Assembly: GCA_019914945.1 (NCBI GenBank)
Contig: CM034101.1
Coordinates: 8,567,188-8,631,187, forward strand
Source: Typha latifolia
Taxonomy: Eukaryota > Streptophyta > Magnoliopsida > Poales > Typhaceae
Reading direction: 5' to 3'
Length of the DNA: 64,000 nt
This document shows, one piece after another, positions 32,740 through 45,226 of this stretch; positions within the stretch are counted from its first letter, which is position 1; each line of letters begins with the position of its first letter. Under the pieces are notes generated by a model. It had not been told where the DNA came from. It saw nothing but the letters and a program-made list of their open reading frames with translations, and searched no databases. Made by a program: the position numbers and the translations under genes.

Positions 32740-34720
32740 TATAACGCCCTTGCCTAGCACGGGCACGTGCATGCCCACGTGCCCACTCGGCATGTGCGGC
32801 GCACTTGACAAGTCGGGCGGGGCCTGTCATACACGTATACACTCCTATGCTCAACATAATCCATCTTAGAGATAAAACATATTATTAACCAAACAAACTT
32901 GTTAACGTATGAATATCTAAATCCACAACAATCATATTAGACAGCTAAATAATCTGGCAGGGCCCACACAGGCCACAATAAACTATCAGGATACAATTAA
33001 AATAATTAGAATATGAATACACTATATTTCAACCTGTATTATACAAATCATCATCTATACAATAGAATACAAATATCAAATAATAGTACAACTGAATATC
33101 TAGATAAGAAATAAAGTAAAGAGAGTTATGAGCAAAAGGCTCAATGAATAGACCTTACCCCGAATCAGTGATGTTAAATAGAGAGTAAATCAAGTACTAG
33201 ATAATATGAATCAGAAAGAGCATCATGTCATGAATAAGTATATGAATATGTCCTCAATAATATATAAATAAAAAGTAGATATCATGTCATAACTAATAAA
33301 AGTATATAATTTTCAATAATGTATAAATAAATCTCTATGTCATACTATCATCATAACTCTCTCAATGACACATACGATGCATGCCGACCATGACCATATT
33401 ATGATATCAAATGCAATCACATATGATGCATAATGACTACTCGATAATCAGGTATATACGATGATAATAAAATCATATACATTTCTTAACATCTCAATCA
33501 TTAGAGTCATCCTTGAATGTCATCATCATACCAGACCACTGTACACAATCAACACCGGTACCTAGTCTCATCAACATGCCCGAAGGCTCAGAACATACCC
33601 TACCATCTCCAAAGGGTATCAACATCCATCTAGACCAGGCACCCTTATAGCTAATAGAAATTACGTGAGAATACCTCGCCACATATGCCCTAGCGAATAA
33701 CATGTGTTGAAATGTCTGTTGCACACAAACTAATGACCTCGGATGTAAGGCCATAGCATCATGACTACGTCGAGCAATTAATCATCTACCAAGCGCGTCC
33801 TAACCCTCGCGCCCACTCAGGTATCCTCACGCTTTCTATCAACTATTCTATCAATCAGATTTTATGTTTTCCTTTTAAATGACACATCATATGTATTTTA
33901 TCTAGTACTATAATAAATCATGCAACTCAGAATTTAGGTGGTAAAGAAGCCAAGAGGAAGCTTATGCAATATAGTCTCCAACCATATATCTAACACATGC
34001 ATATCCCTACTAGTCTATTACACATATTCATGCTAGAGATCATCTGGACATAAAGTTCCAATAGTATAGTCATCTCTAATCATCTCTATAAATCACCACC
34101 ATACTCATATCTCATATTAGTCTAATCAAATACATAATAAAATATGCTCAATTGAAATTATCTCTAGATAAGGTTATGTAATCATGCTGGAGATCAAAAC
34201 ATGCATATACATTATTAGATAATAAATCCTAATTTGCGAAAGACGTCTAGGGGATAAGACTACTCATATTTGATTAGAAGACAGAACCACATATCACTCA
34301 CATCCATTAACTGAGAGTCAACTCATCGCTAGTAGGGTTCTTGGGGTCTTAAATAAAGGGTTCAGAGTCTAAAAATATTTAAGTAATATTAAGTTAGTCG
34401 TTTCTCCAATTAGAATTAGTTCAAATGGAATATAAAGGTTTATTAGGTTTAGAATCACTTCTTTTAATTTGTACATAACTAGATCCACATTATAGGTACG
34501 ATTCAAATATTATGATTATACTATTATCATAAAATGCTCGTTATAATATAAGGGGGAGAGGTATGTTTCTTTTTATGTAAAAATATTCTAAATATATACT
34601 TATCAAATAAAATAAAAGGCTCAATAACTATAAATAAGATATAAGTATAGACAAGATCTATTTATAATTAATTTTATAATTCTTACTCTATCTTGATTAA
34701 TTAGAAACTATATAGTTTTT

Positions 34721-35737
34721 TGATACGATTTAGACTTCACCGACGTCGTCTCGAGCATGGATTCACTTTAGGAGTGTTTTTATTTCATGTTTTAGTGTTT
34801 AATTTCCATTAAAATAAGTTTTCTGTAAGTCGCGTTCGAACGCGAGTGGAGTGAGTTCGAACGCGGTTTGTGAACGGGGTTGTGAACGTGGTGAAGAGAA
34901 TATACTGTGCGTTCGAAAGCACTGTGAATGCCTGCATCGCGTTCGCAAATACCGACAGGCGCGTTCGATTGCGCGTTCGAACGCCTGCATCGCGTTCGCA
35001 AATCCAGAAGAGCGAACTCGGTGCGTTCGAACGCGGTCGGGCGAGTTCGAACGCGGTCGACGAAAATTATGTTTTTAGGGTTAATTCGAGTTGTTGGTTA
35101 GCATATAAAAGGATGTGGTAGGCAACCAAATTGATTATTGATTATTGAGATTGAGTTTTGCCTTGCCTCCTTCGTCTTCTTCGCTCCCGTTCTATCAATC
35201 CCCGGCGACGCCGCTTCTAACCTCCCTCGTCCGGCTAATCACCCTAGTCCCTTAGGAGTGGCTCTCTCCTCCCCCTTTTTCCAATCTATCCAGCACTTGC
35301 CCTAACCTTCCATCAACCATAACCCATCCACCACCACTTTTTCACCGGTGCCACCCCATTAACGCCGGTCCTGCACCAACCATCATTACCTAGGATCTCG
35401 TGCCTCCATCCACGAATCCAAAACAGAGCATCCTGACGTTCGTCCACTAAACGGACGATAGCTCGAGATCCACAACTCCGATTCGCCTGAGATTTGTTGG
35501 AAAGCTCTTTTCTGGGGCTACAACATATCAAAGTTTCACGTCGATCCGACGGCGGAATATTTCGGGATCTTATTTCAAAGTTTCGTGCCAGATCTAGTCC
35601 AGATCAAGAATTGGAAGAGATCGACCCTTCACCAAAATGGCGAGATCGTATCAAGCTGGTATCAGAGCTCCATAGCCAGAGGCGTGATCGTACCAAGCTG
35701 GTATCAGAGCTCCATAGCCAGAGGCGTGATCGTATCA
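34721..35737 (+). mobile_element. Solo-LTR-like gypsy insertion with doubled PBS tail
   Basis: Flanked by TTTTT on both sides (34716-34720, 35738-35742). The LTR proper, 34721-35653 (933 bp), runs TGATACGATT...GATCGTATCA. Then two tandem 42-bp units (35654-35695 and 35696-35737) follow, each holding GGTATCAGAGC and ending in GATCGTACCA or GATCGTATCA. Palindrome array 34832-35060; TATAAAAGG near 35104-35112. Reverse-oriented relative at 1615-2591, which has one such unit. Confidence 0.85.
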
Positions 35738-36240
35738 TTTTTACTTAATTATACAAAATAATAAATAAATAAATTAATAAGATTACTATCTTATTTTACA
35801 CACAATAGTATTTAATAAACTGTTAAAATTACTTAAAATGTATATATATTATGAATATTAGTATATATCTATAAATCTCATGATTATAATTAAGGAAATT
35901 GTTTATTAATCTAACAAAACACACACAGACACGTGCACACACACACATATATATATATTAAGTAAACCAATATTTATATGTAATAATATAAAACATAATT
36001 AATCATTCATTTTTGCTAATTATAATTAATAATAAGCATATTAATGAATATATATTACTATTAAAATAATTAATATTTAAATAATCTATTTGCATTAATT
36101 AATAAAAAATACCTAAATAAAATAAATAAAAACATTACCACTAGTGCTTGGCATGGCCTAGCATTGCGTGCTACAGTTTTGCCAAGCCCAGCATTGTTGC
36201 AGAAATAAAAGCTGAGAAAGGAGAAGGAGAAAGGAAGAAG

Positions 36241-36318
36241 ATGAAGAGAGAAGAAAGAAGAAGAAGAAGAAGAAGAAGAAGAAGAAGAAGAAGAAGAAGA
36301 AGAAGAAGAAGAAGAAGA
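36241..36318. repeat. (AAG)n microsatellite
   Basis: More than 20 consecutive AAG/AGA units, followed by GA-rich DNA to about 36600. Arg- or Ser/Phe-rich frames here are artefacts. Confidence 0.95.
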
Positions 36319-36784
36319 GAAGAGGAGAAGAAACAAAAGGGAAGGAAAGGGAGTGGGAGGGGATTGAGCCAGCAGGGAGGGGATCGAGCCAGCGAGGAGA
36401 GGAGAGGCCGCTGCTGGCTAGCCAGCGGCTGACCTCTTGCCGGCGGCTCGATTCCGGCAAACCTGAGAGAGAAAGAGAAAGAGAGAGGGAGGAGAGAGAT
36501 AAGGAGAGAGAGAGAGAGGAGGAGGTGGAGGCGGGAAGAGGCTCACCGGTGTCATTAGAGGTGATAGCAGCGGCGACGGTAGAGAGAGAGAGAGAGAATG
36601 TGTTTGAAAGAGAGAGAGGCAGTGGGGAGGGAGGCCGCGGCAAGGCCCACCGCGCCAACTGCCCATAGTCGATTAGCTGCGACAGTGGCGGCAGGTCTCG
36701 TGGCACCCTCCACGCAAGCTGTTCATGCAGCAATGGGGCCGGCCACAGTGTAGCCGGCCACGTCATGCCCATGAAAATGTTATA

Positions 36785-38029
36785 TTTCTTTTTTTTTACG
36801 ATTTGGTTGTTACATTGCTGAGGAAGGATGGTTTCATCTAGAGTGAGAAGGCCAAGACAGCCTTTGAAGCCCTTAAGATCGTCGTGACTATAGCTCCCAT
36901 ACTCACATTGCCAAACTTCACCAAATAGTTTGTGGTCGGGTGTGATGCTTCAAGGGTTGGCATAGGAGCTGTGTTAGTGCAGGAGGGACGGCCTATTGCT
37001 TATCTTAGCAAGGCCTTATTTGATAGTTCAAGGCATTTGTCGATGTATGAGCATGAGATGTTGGCGATTTTGCATGCAATCACTAAGATCATACCTCATT
37101 GATCGACACTTTTTGATTCGGACGGACTAGTAGAGCTTACCGTACTTCATGAAACAGTGAGTACATACACTTGCGTAGCAAAGATGGGTTTCCAAACTCA
37201 TGGGATACGATTACGAAATGGTGTACAAGAAGGGGCTATCTCACAACCCGGAACCAACAGAGTTGGCAACGTACTCCACACCTATTTTTCATTTTTTAGA
37301 GGAGTTGAGACTTGTAGGTATTGCTGACCCTGCATAAGCAGCAAAGTTAGAAGAAATGAAGGTGGATCCAAGGCAGCATGAAGAGAGAGATGTGTTGCTG
37401 ATTTTTTGGGGTCGCATACTTGTACTCGTCGATATCGAGCTCTGATGGTGATTATAGGAGTACTTCCATGACACTCCTACAGCTGGGCATGAAAGAGTGT
37501 TGAGAACATACAAGCGGCTGTCCGAAAGTTGCACTTGGCAAAGGATGAAGGCTGAAGTGAGGTGCTACATCAATGAATGCCAAAATTGTCAACATGCCAA
37601 AACCGAAGTTATGAAACCAGCTGGACTACTCCAACCTCTTCCTATTCCAGAGCAGATTTAGGAGGACATATCTATGAATTTCATTGAAGGACTTTCAGAA
37701 GTTAAAGGATATTCTATGGTGTTGATAGTCGTGGATCGTCTTAGCAAATATGCCCACTTTTCTGCCTTGGACTCCCCTTTTTAGCAAAAGAGCGTTGCTG
37801 AAATTTTTATTTGGGATGTTGCTAAATTACATGGGATGCTAAGGATGATTGTATGCGACAAAAATCATATCTTCATCAACGAATTATGGTCGGAGTTTCT
37901 CAGAATATAGGGAACATGATTAACACTTAGTTTAGCCTATCATCCGCAGACCGACGGCCAAACAGAGGTTGTTTATAGTGAATTAGAGTAGTTTCTGAGA
38001 TGTTTATAGCGGAGAAGATGAAGGAGTGT
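36785..38029 (+). pseudogene. Gypsy X RNase H and integrase, first part
   Basis: Resumes after the long LTR with LLRKDGF and AFEALK near 36820-36870, then RNase H (GCDASRVGIGAVLVQEGRPIA near 36935-37000). A decayed zinc-binding head lies near 37480-37600, then the integrase core 37610-38000 (LLQPLPIPEQI, VVDRLSKYAHFSAL, YHPQTDGQTEVV). Stops throughout. Interrupted at 38030 by a copia solo LTR. Confidence 0.85.
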
Positions 38030-38902
38030 GTTAGGTTTTTAATTATTGGAAATTGTGTACAAAATATTCTAAGTGTATTTTTACATGTATATGAGCTTTA
38101 TCCAAGTCTAGAATATCTCTGATTTGAAGAATTACAAAATTATTGGAGAAAAGCTATTGAGTTCATACCGCGTTCACAAATGCGTTCGAATGCGGTGCGT
38201 TCACAAACGCATTCGAATGCGGGTACTGCGTTCACACAGACCGAGAGCTGTGTTTACAAACGCGTTCGAACACAACTGAAGAATTCAAGTTGTCGCGTTC
38301 GAACGCACTCAGGCCCGTTTGAACGCACCTGAGATCAAGTCATGCCGTTCGAACGCACCCGGGCCGCGTTCGAACGGACCAACGAAGTTTGATAAAATTG
38401 GACTTTCGTGAGTACGGATAAGACTTGTGATGCCCTATAAGGATTATAATACCCTATCTCTAGGGTGATTGAAGAAGCATTATTGAAGGAGACTTTTTGA
38501 GGCTACATCGGTTCTTCAACTAACAAGGTTCCACTCATCTACAAAACTTAATCTTTCGTCTTAAGGGCTATCTAGACGAAAGATCAATCTCTAGGGTTAC
38601 TGAGGTTGGACTTCAATCACGAGAAGCAGTGAATCATGGGTTCTAGCGAGCAAGACTGAGAGGAACAAAGTTGTTTGGATCGACGGGTTGTTTTGCGAGT
38701 CAGTCTTATAACTGCTACTATTCTAGTGATTGGTTTTGATTCGAGTTTGGATCCGTGGTTTTTTCCCGTTTGGGTTTTTCCACATTAAAATCTTGGCATT
38801 TATCTCTACTTTCGTTCTTAATATTTATACGAACTGTTACTTAAGCGCGAGTGATATCATTGCCTAGTATTTAGATATATATTTGTGTCTAGGGGTTTTT
38901 CA
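38030..38902 (+). mobile_element. Copia solo LTR in gypsy X integrase
   Basis: 873 bp, TGTTAGG...TTTTTCA, with perfect 5-bp duplications GAGTG (38025-38029, 38903-38907). Same family as copia A-D. U3 palindromes at about 38167-38375. The TATA region differs (a short deletion joins GATAAGACTTG to the region after TATATA). Confidence 0.93.
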
Positions 38903-39560
38903 GAGTGGTTGAGATATATAACACCACATACCATCATTTCATTCGGATGACACCTTTTAAGGTGGTGTATGTATGGACGATGCTGACGTTGCAAACATAT
39001 GATAGAGAAGCGATAGCAGATCAATCAAAGGTGGACTTAGAGTTGTTGAATAGGGATGAGACATTGAGGAGATTGAGGGAGCATTTTAGAGCAGCTCAAA
39101 ATCACATAAAACAAGTTTATGATCGAGAACATCATGAGCGAGAGTTTGCTGTGAGCGATTTGGTTTATGTATGGGCAGAACCTTATCGGCAGATAAGGTT
39201 CGTAAAAAACCAAAAGCTATCTTTTTGGTATTTTGGACCCTATAGGGTCAAGGCAAGGGTTGGGCCAATTGCATATTTATTGGATTTATTTGAGGGGACA
39301 CGAGTTCATCCGGTGTTCCATGTGTCAGTTTTGAAGGCGAAGATTGGACATGATGTCATTATAGGAACTGATTGTCCAAGCCGGTTGCAGAACAAGATAT
39401 TAATGAGCCAGTTCGGATCTTGGCCAAGCGTAGGTAGTGATATGATGGGCACTTAGAAACAGAGGTTTTGGTGGAGTAGATGGGACGAGCCACTAACGAG
39501 GCATCATGGGAACTGGAGAATGATTTGATGGACCGTTTTCCTCACTTTAGACCTTGACAA
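38903..39560 (+). pseudogene. Gypsy X integrase C-terminus and chromodomain
   Basis: Restarts exactly after the solo LTR with YNTTYHHFIRMTPF. A 183-aa open stretch to 39456 carries the integrase tail (NRDETLRRL, VYVWAEPYRQ, VHPVFHVSVLKAKIG). The chromodomain follows in another frame (EVLVE, ATNEASWELENDLMDRFP, about 39458-39558), then the purine-rich GAGGGAAGCGTGGTGGAT. Confidence 0.88.
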
Positions 39561-39584
39561 CTTGATGAGGGAAGCGTGGTGGAT

Positions 39585-39779
39585 TGTTGCGATTCTTAAT
39601 TTATGTGCCTAGTGAATATGATTAACAGCTTCAATTTGTATCAATTACTTTTTATGTTTTAGGAAAATAAAATAGTTTCTGGTAGGTGTGTTTGAATGCA
39701 AATGGATGGCGATCAAACGCCTAATTCGTGTTCGCACATATAGAGAACGCATTTTGGTCGTTCGAACACCTGATCTGTG
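39585..39779 (+). repeat. Truncated 3' LTR of gypsy X
   Basis: Starts TGTTGCGATTC like 29197 and is collinear with it through its decayed palindromes. It breaks at about 39779 where a reverse-oriented LTR begins. Confidence 0.85.
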
Positions 39780-39783
39780 GTGC

Positions 39784-40440
39784 GCTCTGATACCACTTTG
39801 ATGGGTTCTTGTACCAGAGATAGTCTACGCAACGATTCCTTCAAGATCTGAATGTATTATAGGAATCAGTCCGTACAACTGTGGGAATATATTTTTTAGA
39901 TATTCTCTGATAGTCATAAAATTATGAAACTAATTGGGTTAGATCCATAACTTCCTGATTTACAACTTTTGTATTTATGCCCTTCACAGATTCGAACTGT
40001 AGTAGAGACAAAAAGACAGAATAACATTGGGGATGGTGGTGGTGACGGGTGGAGTGGATGTTAGGGTTATGGATGGGTATGGAGATGAAGGTGGATGGTG
40101 GATAGTGGATGTGATTAAGGGAAGTAGATGAAGGAAATAAAATGATCAAGATCCCAAAGAAGAGGGGTGACTCGATAGTCGAGGGAGATTAGAAGTTAGG
40201 AGAAACCTTGCCAACAGTAAAGGTGGAAGGATGGTGAAGAGGGAGTAGAGAGAGAGTCTAGAGAGAAGATAGGAGGCAAGAAATTAAAATTCCAATAGCA
40301 TTATGATGTTGACTGCCATCCACATATTTATAAAGGGTAGCTAATTAGTCCTAAAATAATATAAAACCCTAATTCTAGAGGATTCTCGTCGATCGCATTC
40401 GAACGCGCCCGATCGCGTTCGAATGCACCAAAACCTCCAT
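39784..40440 (-). repeat. Reverse-oriented gypsy LTR fragment with PBS
   Basis: Reverse complement shows PBS TGGTATCAGAGC (39784-39795) next to an LTR end (39799: TGATGGGTTC on the plus strand). The LTR then runs to about 40440, with palindromes at about 40386-40430 near its far end. Only this LTR/PBS piece remains. It abuts gypsy Z1 on the right. Confidence 0.7.
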
Positions 40441-42085
40441 CTCTATATTGCTAGCAGATTTTATTTGTGGAGGTGTGGAATTGAAGGTGCAAGGCCAAAC
40501 TTTCATATTGGATCTATATTCGTTGGCCTTGCGAGGTGCCGACATTGTTTTGGGGACTCAATAGCTTCGAAGCTTTGGGCCCGTGACATTTGACCTTACA
40601 AACCTCTCAATGACATTTTGGAGGAATGACCAAAGAGTGCTACTAGATGGAAATCAACAGCTGATTGAACTTCCAAACGTAGGGGACGTAAGTGAGCTCG
40701 TCTGTTTCTCAGCACCCACTTTTCCTTTTTTTCTCAGATTTGCAGAGAGCCAACGCAGGGGATAGTGAACTGGTTCGACTCATGGAGGAGCTGAGAGAGA
40801 ACCCATCAAGCCACCCGAGCACGAGGAGCGCAACGGGTTGGTACTCAAGCACAAGCAGTTCAAGGTACTCGTGGACGAAGAGCTACGAAGACTATTGATG
40901 GCACACTTCCATGACACTCCTATAGCAGGCCATGAAGGGGTCTTACATACCAACAAGCGGCTGGCCCAAAACTGTACATGGACGATGACGAAGTCGGATG
41001 TAGAAGAAATATGTGCGTGGACGCCAAATCTGCCAACGAGTTATATCGGAGACGCTAAAACCTAGCGGGTTGTTGCAACCACTGCCTATACCGGAGCATA
41101 TTTGGGAGGACATCTCCATGGACTTCATCGAAGGGCTGCCGGAGGTCCGAGGACAATCGGTGGTGTTTGTTGTGGTGGATATTCTGAGCAAATATGCTCA
41201 TTTCATAGCATTGTCTCACCCGTTTTTAGCGAAAAAGGTTGCTGAAAGTTTTGTTTGGGAAGTGGCATGCTTGCATGGGATGCCTAGGACGATCGTGTCA
41301 GACTGGGATCGCATCTTCATCAGCGAATTTTGGTCCGAGTTCTTCATATTGCAAGGGACTCGAATCAACCTTAGTTCAGCTTATCACCCCGAGACGGATG
41401 GCCAAACTGAGGTGGTGAATCGTGGACTGGAGCAATACTTGCGATGTTTTGTGGCGGACCAACCAAAGGATTAGGTCAAATTCCTTCCATGGGCCGAGTG
41501 GTCATACAATACCGCTCATCACTCTAGCATTGGCATGACCCCCTTCGAGGCAGTTTATGGGCGCACTCCCCCGGTCTTGCGTACCTACGATTGACTCGCG
41601 ACGGGAGATAGAACCAAGCTTGACTTGGAACTTGCAGATCAAGATGAAACATTGAGACGACTCAAGATTCACCTAGCAACACCCCAAAATCGTATGAACT
41701 AGATTCATGACAAGGGCCAGTGTGAGAGAGAATTTGAGGTGGATGAATGGGTGTTCGTTCGAGCTCAACCGTACCGGCAATCCATATTGAGACCAATTTT
41801 GAACCAGAAGTTGGGTTACAAGTACTATGGTCCGTACTGAGTGCTACAATGAATCGGTCTAGTAGCTTACTTGCTGGACCTACTTGAGGGGTATTGGCAT
41901 TGAAGGCCCAGATTGGGCCTAACTATGAGGTGGGTTTGGCCTTGCCCGAACCAATAGAGGAAGATGGCCCCACTGAACCAGTCCGAGTCTTAGGCTGCAG
42001 GAGAAGACGCCATGGATCCAACTGACGAGTCTATATGGGAGCTAGAGTCAGATATCATGGATCGCTTCCCAAATTTCAAACCTTG
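40441..42085 (+). pseudogene. Gypsy Z1, lacking RT and RNase H
   Basis: Starts inside the protease region (ADFICGGVELKVQGQTF near 40457-40505; LRGADIVLGT). After LLDGNQQLIELPNVGD it passes directly to the linker that normally follows RNase H (FSAPTFPFF near 40712-40735), the integrase head (MAHFHDTPIAGHEGV) and the core at 41013-41474 (EDISMDFIEGLPE, YHPETDGQTEVVNRG). Tail to about 41890 and a shortened chromodomain (ESIWELESDIMDRFP, about 42030-42080). RT and RNase H are absent, exactly as in Z2. Stops and small deletions add to the decay. Confidence 0.88.
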
Positions 42086-42113
42086 AGAACAAGGTTGCGG
42101 AAGCGTGGTGGAT

Positions 42114-42322
42114 TGATATGATTCGGACTTCGCCGATGTCATCTCAAGCATGGATTCACTTTAGGGGTGTCTTTGTTTCTTGTTTTAATATTGAATTCCT
42201 AAGAAAATAATTTTTTGTAAGTCGCATTCGAACGCGGGGGGAGTGCGTTCGAATGCGGTTGTGAACGCGGTTGTGAAGGCCTGCATCACGTCCAGAAAGT
42301 GTGAATTGTGCATTCGAACGTG
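42114..42322 (+). repeat. Start of Z1 3' LTR, truncated
   Basis: TGATATGATTCGGACTTCG..., the same start as 56420 and 34721, preceded by GGAAGCGTGGTGGAT. The U3 palindrome array (42225-42320) is cut where copia RNase H begins. Confidence 0.88.
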
Positions 42323-42618
42323 CTCAGTTACTATGGATGAAACAGATGGTCAAAGATTACGGCATTGAACAAGATACTATGGTGCTTTATTGTGACAACA
42401 TGAATGCTATTAATATTTTGAAAAATCCTGTTCAACACTCGCGTACAAAGCATATTGATATCCGGCATCATTTTATACGCGAGTTAGTTGAAGACAAAAT
42501 AATAGCACTAGAACATGTTGAGACGGAGAAACTGTTGGGTGATCTATTTACAAAACCTTTGGATTTACAGAGATTTGAGTATCTTCGTACTTCATTAGGG
42601 ATTTGTGCTTTGGATTGA
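42323..42618 (+). pseudogene. Copia C RNase H tail fused to a gypsy LTR
   Basis: From CTCAGTTACTATGG on, this is nearly identical to the pol ends of copia A and B ([50 protein letters not shown], stop at 42616-42618). The first residues of the 105-aa open frame come from the gypsy LTR. Everything of copia C upstream of this point is gone. The untranslated region continues to about 43615. Confidence 0.9.
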
Positions 42619-43619
42619 TTTTTTTTTGGTTTGGTTTGTGTGTGTTTTTTTATTTCTTTTCGTTTCCTTTTAGGTTTTCTTGACTCTGAACTTTTCTTTG
42701 GTTTTAGTTTCAGATTTGTCAAGAGATTTTGTCATAAAAAAAATTAAAAAAAAATTTGATGCACTCTTAGATTCAATAATATACTCTTGACATATAAATA
42801 TAATTTTCTCTTGATTATGAGTTATGATAGTCAATTCTGTCATCTTGTAGTATATTATATCATTTCTGATTTGTTCACTCTCTTGACTTCTATGATAAAT
42901 ATACTAAATTTAATGCACTCATAACGTGTGTATATTCTTGAGTGAGAATGACATCATGAAATTTTTTTTTAAATAGCTCACTATTGACGTTGATTTGCAC
43001 AGTTTGACCTCATGCTTAGTCATCACAAATGTGTTTATAAAAGATCAATGAAAAGGGCTGCAATGAGTTTGTGTGAAAGCCATCTTGTTTAGAGTCCAGT
43101 TTGACTCGGTACATTGCTTGCAAATTAAATAAAATTCTTTGATGTGTGTGAATATCTTCTTGCATATTATTCGATATGTACTACAAGAAAAGGGCTACCT
43201 ACTCATGTGTGAAAGCCATCATTGCACCTATATGGTTTATATATAAAAAATAATAATACAGGAAAAATTCTTGTTCGGTTATGGAGAATAAGTTGAAAAG
43301 TGCAAATTTACATACTAAGTCGGTTTGAATACTGTGTTGTATCATTGTTTAAATAGGAAAGTTTATTTAAGAATAATGTTTCATGTTATCTATGCTCACC
43401 TTGCATATTTAAATTGTTATGATCAATCAAGATTAATTTAATTTTGAATGATGCATTAGAATTGATTATAATATGCTTTTGATGATTTGATTGATCTGTG
43501 TATGACTTATTTCATTCGATTGTCATATTCTATGTCTTGAATCTATTTTGAATGTTTAGAGGTGCATCTCCAAAAAGATTTTTTGATTTTTTTTCTTTGA
43601 TTTTCTTATTTTAACAAAA

Positions 43620-43720
43620 AAGGGCGTTCGAATGCAAATTTTTGAGTTCGAACGCGGTGACTGGCGCGTTCGAACGCGCAGACTGGTGCATTCGAACGCA
43701 CTCGAGGATTCTTTATATAT
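43620..43720 (+). promoter_or_regulatory. Internal promoter region of copia C
   Basis: Palindromes near 43624 and 43645, then a 22-bp-spaced pair at 43666 and 43688; TATATAT at 43714-43720. Followed by the leader and the conserved GCGAG|GTATGATC donor near 43909. Confidence 0.75.
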
Positions 43721-44176
43721 TGCGTCCGAACCCTAGGGTTTTCATCTTCCATCTTCCAAACCCTAGAAACCCTTCATTTTCTCCCTCTCAAATCTTCAAG
43801 ATCTTGGTATTTTTCATCAAATTTCTCACTACAAACCCTTTTAAAGGGTCGTTCTCCTCCGGATCTAGCATCTTTCGGCCGAATTTCTTAGTTTTTCTTC
43901 ACTTTTGCGAGGTATGATCATCCATCAATTTTCCTATTTTTTTTATTCAATTAAGTCTTTTGATCTTGATTGATTTCTTGCGTTTTCGAGTTTTGAGCAC
44001 GTTAAAGTTACTATCTTGATGTTTCTTGTGTGATTGAATGTAATATCTTAGAGTTTTCAAGTGGATGATGGATTTCATTTAGGGCCTTCATGATTTCTTG
44101 GATTTTTTTATTTCTTGCTATCTTTTTGTTTGCTTTGGGCATGTATTGAATCTTGCATCTTGTTTCTTTCTCAAGA

Positions 44177-45226
44177 ATGCCTAGAAAAGCTGCAGTTTCC
44201 AAGAAACCTAGGCCGCCTTCCTCACCTACTTCGGCTCCTAAGTTTTCAACATCTACAGCTGCGGGGCGTTACAAACATAATTTTGGCACCCGTCCTGTTA
44301 TCTGTGAATGACCCGTGGTCATTTCTGATTTTTCTTCTTTGGGGATAGAACAGATATTTACTGAGCGAGGATGGTTATCGATGTGTGGGATGAGCGGGAC
44401 TGCTTATGTGGAAGTTGTTCGGGAATTTTTTACTAATGCCACGGTTTTAGACCGCTGTATACGTTCTACTATTCGTGGGGTGTCTGTATATCTAGACTCA
44501 GATGTTATTCGCGCTGAGCTTCGTCTTCCTGATGGTGAGTTCCAGTATCCAACGTCTACTCCACTTCCAGATATCGATGTATATGCTGGCACTGTACTGA
44601 TCAAAGGGGAACGTTGGAAGGGAAACATGATGCCGCATGCGAAGCTGACGTCCGTGGCTCGCATGCTTCACCTGTTTTGTCTGTACAATGTCAACCCCAA
44701 GACTCGACATTCAAGTATTAGTCTGGATCGTGCATTCCTTCTTCATGCAATGTTATTTGGAGTCTCGGTTGATTTGGCTGCGGTGATCTATGATTCAATA
44801 CTCATAGCTGCATAGAAAGAAGCATCTCGTGAGGGGTTACCGTTTGGCATCTTCCTTACAAATTTGTGCACTCAGAGTGGGGTGCGTGTGGATGCTTCGG
44901 AACCTTCTCTTACTTCGCACAAACCGTTGGATTGGATTACTCTTAAGCAGATTCAAGGTCACGACCAGTCGTCTCCTCTCAAGCCGTCCTCTTCCGCCGC
45001 TAGTCGCTCCTCGCACCTCGACAGCTCTGATGATAGCTCTGACGGTGACACATCTGACTCTAAGGGGGAGTTACCACAGTACTCTGACCATTTCGATTAG
45101 CTTAGTACTCAAGTGTAGGATCTCTATTCGGTAGTGCATGATTTACGAGCTGAGCAAGCTCGTCAGGGGACCGTACTTGACTCTGTGTTGACGATTCTTC
45201 AGCGTCAGTTTCCTCCGAGTTCCTAG
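44177..45226 (+). pseudogene. Extra copia ORF, best preserved copy (C)
   Basis: ATG 44177 to TAG 45224-45226 spans exactly 350 codons with no frameshift; only a few point stops (near 44309, 44813, and about 45099-45119) break it, mostly of CGA-to-TGA or CAG/TGG-to-TAG type. Longest open part 44315-44815. Layout: basic N-terminus; core with MSGTAYVEVVREFF, IRGVSVYLDSDVIRAELRL and GERWKGNMMPHAKL; Ser/Asp-rich linker; coiled-coil-like end. This copy defines the ancestral length of about 349 aa. Domain resemblance as for copy A; no catalytic motif recognised. Confidence 0.75.

Larger units (their letters stand above)
32740..36784 (+). mobile_element. Long solo LTR inserted in gypsy X
   Basis: Begins TATAACGCCCTTGCC and ends AAAATGTTATA, a decayed version of the TGTAAC...GTTACA termini seen in long-LTR gypsy elements. 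It splits X between the RT thumb region and RNase H. About 3.0 kb once the nested element at 34721-35737 is removed. No pol domains inside. Most of 32830-34715 and 35743-36120 is AT-rich and featureless. No convincing target duplication (TTATT versus TTTCT). The strand is a guess. Confidence 0.55.

Noticed and set aside
36148..36772. Arg-rich and Ser/Phe-rich ORFs
   Set aside because: Products of the AAG microsatellite and adjacent GA-rich repeat.
32735..36789. Target duplication TTATT/TTTCT for the long solo LTR
   Set aside because: Only three of five bases agree in AT-rich DNA; not claimed.
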